Source: Betaproteobacteria bacterium Ga0077527
GTDB lineage: Bacteria > Pseudomonadota > Gammaproteobacteria > Burkholderiales > SG8-41
Length of the DNA stretch: 64,000 nt
Assembly (NCBI GenBank): GCA_001464815.1
Contig: LNDW01000005.1
Location: 62,001 to 126,000, forward strand
Reading direction: 5' to 3'
Below are positions 20,298 through 28,905 of this stretch, piece by piece. A program made the translations under genes and the position numbers. The notes below the pieces were generated by a model that did no database searches, was not told the DNA's origin, and saw only the letters and a list, made by a program, of their open reading frames with translations. Positions within the stretch are counted from its first letter, which is position 1. The number at the start of each line of letters is the position of its first letter.

Positions 20298-21847
20298 GGC
20301 AGGATGATATGGAATTCGCCGTGTTTGCCGCGCACTGCCTGAAGGCTGCCGCCGTGTGCCTCGGCGATGGCACGGCTGACCGCGAGGCCCAGGCCCATGC
20401 CGGTGGGTTTGCCGGAGCGGAAAGGACGGAACAGCTCCGCGGCCTGTTCCCTGCTGACACCCGGGCCGTTGTCGAGGACCACGATACGCAGGCGGCCGCT
20501 GTCATGGGCTTCGGCACGGATGCTGACGCGGCGCCGGCCCGGCGGGTTGCCAGCCACGGCTTCAACCGCGTTGGCGATCAGATTGCGCAGGATCACCTCG
20601 ACCTGCAGGCGGTCAACAAACAAAGGCGGCAGGGGGTTGCCGTCGATGAACTCGAAGGCTGTTTGCTGTTGGTCGTCGATCTGGGCGGCGATGCGCCGGG
20701 CCGCGGCGAGCAGGGTCGGGACCGGCACCTGCTCGAGCCGGGTGCTGCCGCTGCGAAACAGGTCGCGCAGGCGCTTGACGATCTGTGCCGCTCGCTCGGC
20801 CTCGTGCAGCATCCGCTGCAGCACCTCCGGCAAGGCCTGCGCCGGCGCATCGCCGCCGCGGGCGATCAGCATCTGCGCGGAGGCACCGTAGTTAGCGAGT
20901 GCGGTCAGGGGCTGGTTGATTTCGTGGGTGATCGCGCCGGCCATCTCGCCGGCGGCGGCCAGACGCATGCTCTGGCGCAGTTCCTCCTCGACCCGCGCCC
21001 GTTCATCGACCGCCATGCCGAGGAACAGCCCGGTCAGCGTCAGTGTCGCGACCAGCGCCTGCACTTCAAGCAGCGGGAAGCCGCTGCCGGTGCCGCTGTG
21101 AACCACCAGCACCACTGCGAGCTGGACAATGCCGGTGGTGACTATGGCGCCATTGAATCCGGCGCGCAGCGCGATCCAGATCAGGGGCAGGAACAGCACG
21201 TAAAAGTGCGCCGCAGGATCGCCGGTGATGCCGGCGAACACCACCCACAGGGTGATGCCCAGCGTGAGCAGTTGCAGCGCGAACTCGCGGCGGCGCGCCA
21301 ACGCCAGCAGTTCGCCACGGCTTTGCGGGTCGATGGCCGCGAACAGCAGCGGCGCGGTGACCAGCAGGCCCACCGCGTCGCCGGTCCAGAAGCGCAGCCA
21401 GGCCTGCACGAAGCGGGTATCTCCGGTGCCACCGGTGAGTTCCAGCAGGCCTATGAAAGCCGCCGCCACCACCGCAGTGCCCAGGGCCACGATGCCGACG
21501 AAGCTGCTGAGCTCGGCCGAGCTGCGCAGCGCCACCCGCGGGCTGGCGCTGCGGAAAGCCATCGCGATCGCGGCATAACCACAGCCCAGCACGAGGCCCA
21601 TTGCCAGGGTAACCCAGAGACCGCCGGAAGCACCACGGACCACGAACTCGGAGGCGAGGATGGTGGCGACGATGGCCGGCAGCGCGCTGAGGCCTGAAAG
21701 CAGCGTCCAGATCAGCGCGATTGCTGGCTGCGGGTTCCATGGCGTGATGTTGTAGAGGCCGACCGGATCGATGTAGCTCGCCCAGTCGAGCGCGATGTAG
21801 CAGGGCGCAAAGACGGCGATGTCGCGAAGGTGGCGGTAGAGGTTCAT
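20279..21847 (-). CDS. MASE1-domain sensor histidine kinase
   Basis: 522 residues. The first about 280 form a multi-helix membrane domain of MASE1 type (WASYIDPVGLYNITPWNPQPA then repeated hydrophobic helices). The kinase core follows: H-box ITHEINQPLTALANYG, N-box LIANAVEAV, G1 VLDNGPGVS and G2 GMGLGLAVSRAIAEAHGG. The H-box is of the FixL/DctB class, which suits a FixJ-type partner. The signal sensed is unknown. No haem-binding PAS domain is seen, so it is not FixL itself. Confidence 0.88.
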   Translation of the reverse strand: MNLYRHLRDIAVFAPCYIALDWASYIDPVGLYNITPWNPQPAIALIWTLLSGLSALPAIVATILASEFVVRGASGGLWVTLAMGLVLGCGYAAIAMAFRSASPRVALRSSAELSSFVGIVALGTAVVAAAFIGLLELTGGTGDTRFVQAWLRFWTGDAVGLLVTAPLLFAAIDPQSRGELLALARRREFALQLLTLGITLWVVFAGITGDPAAHFYVLFLPLIWIALRAGFNGAIVTTGIVQLAVVLVVHSGTGSGFPLLEVQALVATLTLTGLFLGMAVDERARVEEELRQSMRLAAAGEMAGAITHEINQPLTALANYGASAQMLIARGGDAPAQALPEVLQRMLHEAERAAQIVKRLRDLFRSGSTRLEQVPVPTLLAAARRIAAQIDDQQQTAFEFIDGNPLPPLFVDRLQVEVILRNLIANAVEAVAGNPPGRRRVSIRAEAHDSGRLRIVVLDNGPGVSREQAAELFRPFRSGKPTGMGLGLAVSRAIAEAHGGSLQAVRGKHGEFHIILPCATTS

Positions 21848-22070
21848 GTTGGTTGCCGGTTGCAGGCTTTGCAGATTAAACAGGGACGCCGCGCAGGGTC
21901 AACCTGCCCGCGGCAGCGGGTGATCCCCGGCGTGAATTCCGGCATGGGCCCACGGAGCAGTATGGCAACGTAGTAAGGGAATGTACGTACGTGCTCGGCC
22001 GGATCGCCGGCATTCCGGCCGCCGGCTATGGTAGCGCCCTGATTCCATGCTTTTTGCGGAGGCGCGCGCG
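21848..22070. other. Divergent intergenic region with hairpin
   Basis: 223 bp between the MASE1 kinase and the antiporter-like gene. It contains an inverted repeat CGGCCGGA (21996-22003) and TCCGGCCG (22014-22021), in the leader of the antiporter gene, and a short ACGTACGT palindrome near 21985. No gene is visible. Confidence 0.5.
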
Positions 22071-23504
22071 ATGAACACCTTCAATCCCACCACGCTGCAG
22101 ATCATCGGCACACTGCTGTTCGGCCTGGCTGTCGTGCATACCTTCGCCACCCGCTATTTCGAGCGGCTGGCGCATACCGACCGCGCGCATTCGGGCCTCT
22201 GGCATCTGCTGGGCGAGGTCGAGGTGGTGTTCGGTTTTTGGGCGATGCTGCTGCTCGGCTTCATGATGCTGGCCTGGGGCTGGGACGGCATGACCGGCTA
22301 TCTCGACGATCAGCGTTTTGTCGAGCCGATGTTCGTGTTCGTGATCATGGTCATCGCCGCCAGCCGTCCGATCACCCAGTTCACCGCCAGCCTCGTTGAC
22401 AGTACCGCCAGGGTGATGCCGCTCGCGCACCGGATATCGATTTTTTTCCTGAGCCTGTCGATGGTGCCGCTGCTCGGCTCCTTCATCACCGAGCCGGCGG
22501 CGATGACCATCGCCGCGCTGATGCTGCGCGACGGCATGTTTGCCCACGGCATTTCCAGCCGGCTTAAATACGCCACGGTTGCGGTGCTGTTTGTCAACGT
22601 GTCGATCGGCGGTGCGCTGACAAATTTTGCCGCGCCCCCGGTGCTGATGGTGGCAGCGAAATGGGAGTGGAGCAGCGCTTTCATGTTCAGCATGTTCGGC
22701 TGGAAGGCGGCGCTCGCGGTGCTGATCAATGCTGCGTTGCTGACCCTGGTGTTTTACCGCGAGCTGCAGCAGCGCGGACTTGCTGCTGATGTCACCGAAA
22801 GCCGCAGGTCACGGCAGCCGGTGCCCCGCGCCTATGTCGTGGTCAACCTGCTGCTGCTCGCCGGCGTGGTCTTCGCCAACCATCATCCGGAAGTGTTCAT
22901 GGGGCTGTTCCTGCTCTTCCTCGGCCTCGCCGAGGCTTACAAGCGCCACCATGAACGGCTGATGATCCGCGAGGCGCTGATGGTGGCATTTTTCCTCGCC
23001 GGGCTGGTGGTCCTCGGCAGCAAGCAGCAGTGGTGGCTGCAGGATCTGCTCGAGGGCATGGGCGGGGCCACCCTGTTCTTCGGCGCGACCGCGCTGACCG
23101 CGGTCACCGACAACGCCGCGCTGACCTATCTCGGATCGCTGGTCGAAGGTGTCAGCGACGAATTCAAGTATGCGCTGGTCGCCGGCGCGCTCGCGGGTGG
23201 CGGCCTGACAGTGATTGCCAACGCGCCGAATCCGGCGGGTTACGCGATACTGAAGGACCGCTTCGAGGACCAGTCGATCAATCTCGGCGCCTTGTTCGTG
23301 GCGGCGGTGCCGCCGACACTTGTGGCAATCCTCTGCCTGTGGGGGCTGCGTGATGTCGGTGCCGCGATTGACCTGTCGGCGATACGCGCCTGGTTTACCG
23401 GACTGCAGCGTGAATTCCTGTTCATGCTGCTGTTGCCGCTGGTGGTTGCCGCTGTCGGTCTGTGGGCGGACCGCAGGCGGCTGGAATCCGAATCTCATGA
23501 CTGA
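22071..23504 (+). CDS. Putative Na+/H+ antiporter family membrane protein
   Basis: 477 residues with about 11-12 hydrophobic helices. Recognisable blocks are LGSFITEPAAMTIAALMLRD, GGALTNFAAPPVLMVA and TAVTDNAALTYLGSLV, consistent with the putative Na+/H+ antiporter family (Pfam Na_H_antiport_3), related to NhaD-type ion transporters. The intramembrane acidic and polar residues are kept. The ATG at 22071 has GGAGG 8 nt upstream; an upstream in-frame ATG at 22047 lacks one. Ion specificity is not established. Confidence 0.8.
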   Translation: MNTFNPTTLQIIGTLLFGLAVVHTFATRYFERLAHTDRAHSGLWHLLGEVEVVFGFWAMLLLGFMMLAWGWDGMTGYLDDQRFVEPMFVFVIMVIAASRPITQFTASLVDSTARVMPLAHRISIFFLSLSMVPLLGSFITEPAAMTIAALMLRDGMFAHGISSRLKYATVAVLFVNVSIGGALTNFAAPPVLMVAAKWEWSSAFMFSMFGWKAALAVLINAALLTLVFYRELQQRGLAADVTESRRSRQPVPRAYVVVNLLLLAGVVFANHHPEVFMGLFLLFLGLAEAYKRHHERLMIREALMVAFFLAGLVVLGSKQQWWLQDLLEGMGGATLFFGATALTAVTDNAALTYLGSLVEGVSDEFKYALVAGALAGGGLTVIANAPNPAGYAILKDRFEDQSINLGALFVAAVPPTLVAILCLWGLRDVGAAIDLSAIRAWFTGLQREFLFMLLLPLVVAAVGLWADRRRLESESHD

Positions 23505-23520
23505 TTTTGTCTTGAATACA

Positions 23521-23533
23521 TAAAGTATTGTTT
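23521..23533 (-). promoter_or_regulatory. Variant copy of dispersed A-rich motif upstream of usp
   Basis: On the minus strand AAACAATACTTTA resembles the WAWCAANNACTTR motif but departs from it in the ACTTR part. It lies 26 bp upstream of the FNR-type box. Confidence 0.35.
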
Positions 23534-23558
23534 TGATTGATAAATTTTTGAACTGTCG

Positions 23559-23600
23559 TTGATCATCATCAACAACCGGCGGATGCATTTCACCTAGCCT
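23559..23600 (+). promoter_or_regulatory. FNR/ANR-type box and class II promoter of usp
   Basis: TTGATCATCATCAA (23559-23572) is a perfect TTGATNNNNATCAA site. TAGCCT (23595-23600) fits a -10 element, putting the start near 23607 and the box centre at about -41.5, the classical activating position for FNR-family regulators. The usp gene begins at 23629. Confidence 0.65.
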
Positions 23601-23628
23601 GAGCATTCAACCCGCTGAGGAGGTGATG

Positions 23629-24054
23629 ATGCTTCGTATCCTGGTTCCCATCGACGGTTCGTCCAACGCACTTCGCGCGTTGCGCCATGCGTTGAAAATT
23701 CTGAAAGACCGGTCCGGTTTGATTCAGCTGCTGCATGTGCGCCCACCCTACGATGCTTACGGCATGGTCGGCGCCTATCTGCCGAAGTCGCGGCAGCGGC
23801 GCAACGCAGATGACGCGGCGCTCGCTGCGCTGAAACCCGCGGAAACGCTGGTCAAGCGCGCCGGCATGCAGTTTCGCAGCGGGGTGGTCACTGGTGAGGT
23901 GGGCCAGCGCATCGTTTCCGAGGCGCGGCGGCTGCGCTGCAGCGCGATCGTGATGGGTACCCGAGGTCTGGGTGCGATCGGCAGCCTGGTGCTCGGTTCG
24001 GTGGCGAGCGAGGTGGTCCACAAGGCCAGGCTGCCGGTGACCCTGGTGAAGTAG
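23629..24054 (+). CDS. Universal stress protein (UspA family)
   Basis: 141 residues, single Usp domain. It starts MLRILVPIDGSSNALRAL and ends with the ATP-binding pattern MGTRGLGAIGSLVLGS (G-2x-G-9x-G-S), so it is probably an ATP-binding Usp. The frame also has GTG and ATG codons at 23623 and 23626, but these overlap or crowd GAGGAGG; ATG 23629 is best placed. A perfect FNR-type box upstream suggests induction when oxygen is low. Confidence 0.92.
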   Translation: MLRILVPIDGSSNALRALRHALKILKDRSGLIQLLHVRPPYDAYGMVGAYLPKSRQRRNADDAALAALKPAETLVKRAGMQFRSGVVTGEVGQRIVSEARRLRCSAIVMGTRGLGAIGSLVLGSVASEVVHKARLPVTLVK

Positions 24055-24129
24055 TCCGGACTCCCGGTGCGTAGCGCTTAAAATCTGCTTGTTGCACCAT
24101 CCATCCGCCGTTCTGCCCAGGAGCCCTGC

Positions 24130-24897
24130 ATGTCCGCCTATACCAGCGAAGTCAAAACCGTGACCATCGAGGACGGTATCGCCGTCGTCACCTTCAATCG
24201 GCCGCAGGTGATGAATGCGCTGAACATGCAGTTGCGCGAGGAGATCATGGTGCTGTGCCATGCCCTCGACGCCGATCCGGCGGTGCAGGTGGTGGTGTTC
24301 ACCGGCGCCGGCGAAAAGGCCTTCTGCGCCGGCGCCGACCTGAAAGAACGCGGCAGCCGCAGCACCGACGAGATGTACAACGAACGCCGCTTCCTGCGCG
24401 CGAAGTGGGTGAATGCGATTGCCGGCATCGCCAAGCCGACCATCGCCGCGATCAACGGTTACTGCCTTGGCGGCGGTCTCGAGGTTGCGCTGCAATGCGA
24501 CCTGCGCATCGCCGCCGACCACGCCAGATTCGGCCTGCCCGAAGTGACGCTGGGTTTCCTGCCCGGTGCCGGCGGCACCCAGCGCCTGCCGCGCAGCATC
24601 GGCCTGCAGCGCGCCAAGGAAATGATCCTCACCGGCAAACACATCGATGCCGCGGAAGCCGAGCGGCTTGGCATCCTGCTGCGCGTGGTGCCGCGCGATC
24701 AGCTGATGCCGGCGGCGATGGAACTGGCGCAAGCCATCGCGAAGAATCCGCGCATCGCGGTGATCCAGGCCAAGGTGGCGCTGAACGCCTCTCAGGAAAC
24801 CATGCTTTCCGGCGGTCTGCAGGCCGAGAACGAAGCCTGGCTGCCGTGTATGTTGTCGGATACCTGGAAGGCCAAGGTCGCGCGCTTCAAGGACTGA
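24130..24897 (+). CDS. Enoyl-CoA hydratase/isomerase family protein
   Basis: 255 residues of the crotonase superfamily. VTFNRPQVMNALN and AFCAGADLKER form the CoA and oxyanion region. The two acidic residues expected in hydratases are present, in GGGLEVALQCD and FGLPEVTLGFLPGAGG, so hydratase activity is plausible. It is free-standing, with no beta-oxidation partners nearby. Sequence style resembles methylglutaconyl-CoA hydratases too, so the substrate is open. Start ATG has AGGAG upstream. Confidence 0.88.
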   Translation: MSAYTSEVKTVTIEDGIAVVTFNRPQVMNALNMQLREEIMVLCHALDADPAVQVVVFTGAGEKAFCAGADLKERGSRSTDEMYNERRFLRAKWVNAIAGIAKPTIAAINGYCLGGGLEVALQCDLRIAADHARFGLPEVTLGFLPGAGGTQRLPRSIGLQRAKEMILTGKHIDAAEAERLGILLRVVPRDQLMPAAMELAQAIAKNPRIAVIQAKVALNASQETMLSGGLQAENEAWLPCMLSDTWKAKVARFKD

Positions 24898-24911
24898 GCG
24901 GCGTCCGGGTC

Positions 24912-25832
24912 ATGATCTGCAAATGGCACTGCTGGCTGTTGGTGCTGCTGTCCGGCGGCGGCAGTGCCGTGGCGCAAATGTTGCCGCAACGCGACTGCGC
25001 CGATTGCCCCGAACTGGTCACCTTGCCCGCAGGACGGTTCGTGATGGGTGCGGCGCCCGATGAAGAGGCACTGGAACAACTCGCCGGCGAGTTCCGCGGC
25101 CGTAGCGCGCCGCGGCGGGACCTCGAAGTTGCGCGATTTTCCATTGGCCGTTTCGAGGTCACGCGGGGCGAGTTCCGCGCGTTTGTCGCGGCGACCGGTC
25201 ATCTGTCCGAGGTTTGTTTTGTGTGGGAGGGCGGCGGACACCGTCTGCTCGCCAAGCGATCTTGGCGGGATCCGGGGTTCGCGCAGGATGACCGCCATCC
25301 CGCGACCTGCATCAGCTGGGAAGACGCAGAGGCTTACACCCGCTGGCTTTCCAAACTCAGCGGCCGCCGCTACCGCCTGCCAAGCGAAGCGGAATGGGAA
25401 TACGCGGCACGTGCCGGCACCACCAGTCATCGTTACTGGGGCAACACCATGGTTGAGGCCTGTCGTTACAGCAACAGTGCAGACCTCAGCACCCGCCGTG
25501 AAGTACCGGAGGCCGCAGACTGGGCGACCAGCGACTGCAGCGACGGCCATGCCTACACTGCGCCGGTCGGCCGTTTCGCCGCGAATGCCTTTGGTCTGCA
25601 CGACATGCTCGGCAATGTTGCCGAGTGGACCGCGGACTGCTGGAGCCCGGATTACCGCGGCGCGCCGGCCACGGCCGCCGCGCGCGGCGAAGGTGATTGT
25701 TACCTGCGCGCGGTGCGAGGCGGCGCCTGGGATGAAGCTTCTGCCGGAATACGCGCCGCCTATCGTGTCGGCAGCCCGGTGACTGTCAGGGTGTATGCGC
25801 GGGGATTCCGGGTGCTGCGGGAGGAGCAGTGA
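24912..25832 (+). CDS. SUMF1/FGE-fold exported protein, probably not a formylglycine enzyme
   Basis: 306 residues. A signal peptide (MICKWHCWLLVLLSGGGSAV, cleavage near AQ) precedes an FGE-sulfatase domain: FVMGAAPDEE, FEVTRGEFRAFV, CISWEDAEAYTRWLS, YRLPSEAEWEYAARAG, GLHDMLGNVAEWTADCW and RAVRGGAWDE. The C-terminal strand where aerobic FGE has its catalytic cysteine pair reads GGAWDEASAGIRAAYRVG, with no cysteine, so formylglycine formation is unlikely. Non-catalytic relatives act as binding or scaffold proteins. The frame is open far upstream, inside the hydratase gene; ATG 24912 starts the signal peptide. Confidence 0.82.
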   Translation: MICKWHCWLLVLLSGGGSAVAQMLPQRDCADCPELVTLPAGRFVMGAAPDEEALEQLAGEFRGRSAPRRDLEVARFSIGRFEVTRGEFRAFVAATGHLSEVCFVWEGGGHRLLAKRSWRDPGFAQDDRHPATCISWEDAEAYTRWLSKLSGRRYRLPSEAEWEYAARAGTTSHRYWGNTMVEACRYSNSADLSTRREVPEAADWATSDCSDGHAYTAPVGRFAANAFGLHDMLGNVAEWTADCWSPDYRGAPATAAARGEGDCYLRAVRGGAWDEASAGIRAAYRVGSPVTVRVYARGFRVLREEQ

Positions 25833-25855
25833 GCAGTGATCAGTGATGAGTTCGG

Positions 25856-26818
25856 TCAATCCACCTTCGCGCCCGAAGCCTTGACGATTTTGGCAAACTT
25901 CGCGACTTCGTTGCGGATGTGTTCCGCCACCTGCGCCGGAGTCATCGTCACCGCGGTGGCACCGAAGCGGTTCCACTGTTCAACCACCTTCGGCTGCTTG
26001 AGCATGGCCATGGTGCTGCCGTGCAGGCGGTTGACCACGTCCGGGGGCAGGTTGGCCGGGCCGAGCAGGCCGCTGTAGAGGATGATGTCGTAGCCCTTGA
26101 TCGCTTCCGCGATTGCGGGTACGCCGGGGAAGGCCGCAGAGCGGCTGCTGCCGCTGACACCGATCGCGCGCAGCCGGCCGGTGCTGGTGTAGGGCAGCGC
26201 CGCCGGCGTGGTGGTGAAGGAGGCGGCGACTTCGCCGCTGAGCACGGCTGCGGCCGCCGGTGCACTGCCTTTGAACGGCACATGCACCATCTTGATGCCG
26301 GCCTGGGCGCGGATGGCTTCCATGCCGAGGTGGATGATGGTGCCGTTGCCGGACGAGGCATAGACGATGTCGTCCGGCCTGGATTTCGCCAATGTAATGA
26401 ATTCCGGCACTGATTTCACCGGCATCGAGGGATGTACCACCAGCACCAGCGGCGACTGGGCCACCAGCGCAATCGCCGAAAAATCACGCAGCGTGTCAAA
26501 GGGCAGCTTCGCGTAGAGCGAGGCGTTGATGGCGTGGGTGGTGACGTCGGTGAAGTAAAGCGTATGGCCGTCAGCCGGGGCCTTGGCGATCAGGTCGGCA
26601 GCGATGGTGGTGCCGGCGCCGGGGCGGTTCTCGACCACGAAGGGTTGCGCCAGCGATTCACCGAGCTGCTGCGCGGTGATGCGCGCGAGGGTGTCGGAGA
26701 TGCCGCCAGGCGGGAAGGGCACCAGCAGGCGCACCGGTTTGGCGGGATAGGTTTGTGCGGCGCTGAATTGGGGGCTCAGGGCCAGCGCGGCGGCGAACAG
26801 CGGGATCAGCAGTTTCAT
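25856..26818 (-). CDS. Bug/TctC-family periplasmic receptor
   Basis: 320 residues with signal peptide MKLLIPLFAAALALSPQFSA and cleavage near AQT. Family blocks [34 protein letters not shown] and DGHTLYFTD are intact. It is the third Bug receptor in the window and, like the others, has no TctAB transporter beside it. It ends 23 nt from the convergent SUMF1-like gene and is separated from kdpE by 173 bp that contain a copy of the dispersed motif. Confidence 0.9.
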   Translation of the reverse strand: MKLLIPLFAAALALSPQFSAAQTYPAKPVRLLVPFPPGGISDTLARITAQQLGESLAQPFVVENRPGAGTTIAADLIAKAPADGHTLYFTDVTTHAINASLYAKLPFDTLRDFSAIALVAQSPLVLVVHPSMPVKSVPEFITLAKSRPDDIVYASSGNGTIIHLGMEAIRAQAGIKMVHVPFKGSAPAAAAVLSGEVAASFTTTPAALPYTSTGRLRAIGVSGSSRSAAFPGVPAIAEAIKGYDIILYSGLLGPANLPPDVVNRLHGSTMAMLKQPKVVEQWNRFGATAVTMTPAQVAEHIRNEVAKFAKIVKASGAKVD

Positions 26819-26973
26819 GATGGCAGTCTGTGGTGGGGTTGGGAAATTTCAATGCCGGGCAACAGCACCGCAGGTAGCAATAATGATGCCAATGTCTGGC
26901 GTCTGGCATCCGCCTTGTCCGGGACGAAATCGATTGTTGTCGATATGTCGTGAGATAAAAAATTATTCAATAA

Positions 26974-26986
26974 AAACAATAACTTA
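26974..26986 (+). promoter_or_regulatory. Copy of dispersed WAWCAANNACTTR motif
   Basis: AAACAATAACTTA, preceded by AATAA, almost matches the copy at 33603-33615 over 18 bp. It lies 6 bp beyond the kdpE stop, upstream of the Bug gene on the minus strand. Confidence 0.45.
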
Positions 26987-26991
26987 TAAAG

Positions 26992-27684
26992 TTAATCACA
27001 AAACAGCCGATAACCGATGCCGGTCTCGGTGACCAGATAACGCGGCTGTAGCGGATCGGGTTCGAGTTTGTCGCGCAACTGCTTGGCGTAAATGCGCAGG
27101 TAATGGGTGTCCGATTCATGCGCCGGGCCCCACACTTCACGCAACAACTGTCCCTGCGTGACCACCATCCCGGTGTTGCGCGCCAGACAGGTCAGCAGTC
27201 GGTATTCGATCGGTGTCAGATGTATCGGCGTGCCATCGCGGCTGGCCGTGCGTGCATCGAGGTCAATTGCGGTGCCGCCCAGTTTCAGCGTGTGACCGCC
27301 GCCGGACGGACGCACCACGCCGCGCAGTGCGGAGCGCACACGCGCCAGCAATTCGCCGATGCCGAAGGGCTTGATTACATAGTCGTTGGCGCCGGCATCC
27401 AGCGCGGCGATCTTGCCGGCCTCGCCGGCGCGCGCCGAGAGCACGATCAGCGGCATTGGCGACCACGCGCGTACCTGGCGGATCAGTTCAATGCCCTCGC
27501 CATCAGGGAGTCCGAGATCGACGATGGCGAGATCGGGTTTATGCGAGGCGGCATCGATCGCACCGCGTTTGACGCTGCCGGCTTCGACCACCTTGTAGCC
27601 TTCGGTGCCCAGCGCCGAACGCAGGAAGCGGCGGATTTCCGGCTCGTCCTCGACGACGAGGATGGTGGCGCGGGTGTCGGTCAT
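26992..27684 (-). CDS. kdpE: KdpE-like response regulator
   Basis: 230 residues, OmpR/PhoB class. The receiver has VVEDEPEIRRFLRSAL, phospho-Asp in AIVDLGLPDGEG and LSARAGEAGKIAALDAGAND. The winged-helix domain ends HYLRIYAKQLRDKLEPDP and TETGIGYRL, very like KdpE. Its start overlaps the kinase gene stop by 4 nt. KdpE normally activates kdpFABC, which is absent here; the divergent kup gene is the obvious candidate target. Confidence 0.88.
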   Translation of the reverse strand: MTDTRATILVVEDEPEIRRFLRSALGTEGYKVVEAGSVKRGAIDAASHKPDLAIVDLGLPDGEGIELIRQVRAWSPMPLIVLSARAGEAGKIAALDAGANDYVIKPFGIGELLARVRSALRGVVRPSGGGHTLKLGGTAIDLDARTASRDGTPIHLTPIEYRLLTCLARNTGMVVTQGQLLREVWGPAHESDTHYLRIYAKQLRDKLEPDPLQPRYLVTETGIGYRLFCD

Positions 27685-28781
27685 GGCTGTGCGGATTCCT
27701 GTTCCGCTGGCGCCTGCGGCGCGGCTTCGGCAGGCAGCGTGAAGGTGAAGCGCGTCCCGCCACCGGCACGGGGCGAGGCGCTGATTTCACCGCCATGCAG
27801 TTTGACGATGGTGCGGCAGATCGCGAGCCCGAGCCCGACGCCACCCGATGTGTTGCCGATGCGCTGTTCACGGAAGCGGTCGAACAGCCCGGCCAGTGCG
27901 GCCTCGGGCAGGCCGGGGCCGTTGTCCTCGACGGTCACCTCGATGAACTGTTCGAGCTTGCGTGCACCGAGCTGTATGACCGTGCCCGGCGGGGTGTGTC
28001 TCGCCGCGTTCTCGAGCAGATTGCCGATGAGCTGCGCAATCAGCGGCGCATCGACGCGCAACAGCGGAAGGTCGCCGGGGATGTCCGTCAGCAGGCGATG
28101 CTGCGCCAGTGCCTCACGCAGGCGCAGCAGCACTGGCCCGGCGATCTCGGCAACCGAATTCCAGTCGCGATGAAGTTCAAGGTCACCGAGTTCGAAGCGC
28201 GTCATCTGCAGCACTTTCTCGGTCTGTTCCGCCATCGCCTGCGCCTGGCGGCTGACACTCAGCGCCAGCGCGCTGCGTTCCGCCGCCGGCATCTGCTCGC
28301 CGTGTTCTGCCAGACTCGATGAGGCGCCGACCATCACCGACAGCGGTGTGCGCAGGTCGTGGGAGATCGAGGCGAGCAGCGTGCTGCGCATGCGCTCGCG
28401 CTCGGCTTCGATGGCGTGGTTGATGCGACCTGTTTCCTCGAGCCGCGCACGTTCGCGCAGCGAGGAGATCGCCAGCCCGACGGCGAGCATCACCGTGAAG
28501 GTGAGCAGGTACTGCGCATCCTCGATGTTGAGCACGCCGACCGGCGGCACGAACAGCACGTCGAACAGGATCACGCTCAGGGCGGCGCTGAAAATTGCCG
28601 CGCCGCGGCTGGAGAGCAGCGCGATGCCGACCACCGGCAGCATGTAGACCATGGCGATGTTGACCAGGTCGAAACGCGGCTGCATCGCGTAGCCGGCGAA
28701 TGTGCAGGCGAGGGCGGCGAGCAGCGCCGCGAGATAACCGTGCCAGGCCTGCAGCCGCGGTGTGTTGGTGTGTTCACGCAT
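27681..28781 (-). CDS. KdpD-like sensor kinase lacking the N-terminal KdpD and Usp domains
   Basis: 366 residues. Four membrane helices of the KdpD C-terminal half (DUF4118-like, about 10-105: FDLVNIAMVYMLPVVGIALL and VLFDVLFVPP-type segments) lead directly into HisKA (SHDLRTPLSVMVGASSSLAE) and the ATPase domain (N-box LIGNLLENAARHT, VEDNGPGLPE, GVGLGLAICRTIVKLHGG). Full KdpD is near 900 residues; the cytoplasmic KdpD and Usp-like input domains are missing. No frame remnant of them is seen upstream. The start (ATG 28781) lacks a clear Shine-Dalgarno; 28799 is the alternative. Confidence 0.85.
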   Translation of the reverse strand: MREHTNTPRLQAWHGYLAALLAALACTFAGYAMQPRFDLVNIAMVYMLPVVGIALLSSRGAAIFSAALSVILFDVLFVPPVGVLNIEDAQYLLTFTVMLAVGLAISSLRERARLEETGRINHAIEAERERMRSTLLASISHDLRTPLSVMVGASSSLAEHGEQMPAAERSALALSVSRQAQAMAEQTEKVLQMTRFELGDLELHRDWNSVAEIAGPVLLRLREALAQHRLLTDIPGDLPLLRVDAPLIAQLIGNLLENAARHTPPGTVIQLGARKLEQFIEVTVEDNGPGLPEAALAGLFDRFREQRIGNTSGGVGLGLAICRTIVKLHGGEISASPRAGGGTRFTFTLPAEAAPQAPAEQESAQP

Positions 28782-28816
28782 GGCTGCATTGTCGCGCAAT
28801 CGGCGGCCCCGATTGG

Positions 28817-28833
28817 CGTAAAGACGGCGTAAA
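28817..28833 (-). promoter_or_regulatory. Candidate KdpE-type direct repeat between kdpD and kup
   Basis: On the plus strand GGCGTAAAGA occurs at 28815-28824 and again at 28826-28835, an 11-bp period. On the minus strand this reads TTTACG-N5-TTTACG, close to the TTTATA-N5-TTTACA layout of the E. coli KdpE site. It is centred about 80 bp upstream of the kup start. Confidence 0.5.
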
Positions 28834-28905
28834 GATTTGCCCTGTGCTCTGGCTTGTGCGGCACAACGCGCCTAGCCTGCGCACTTCGCAACCCGGGAGT
28901 GAGTC

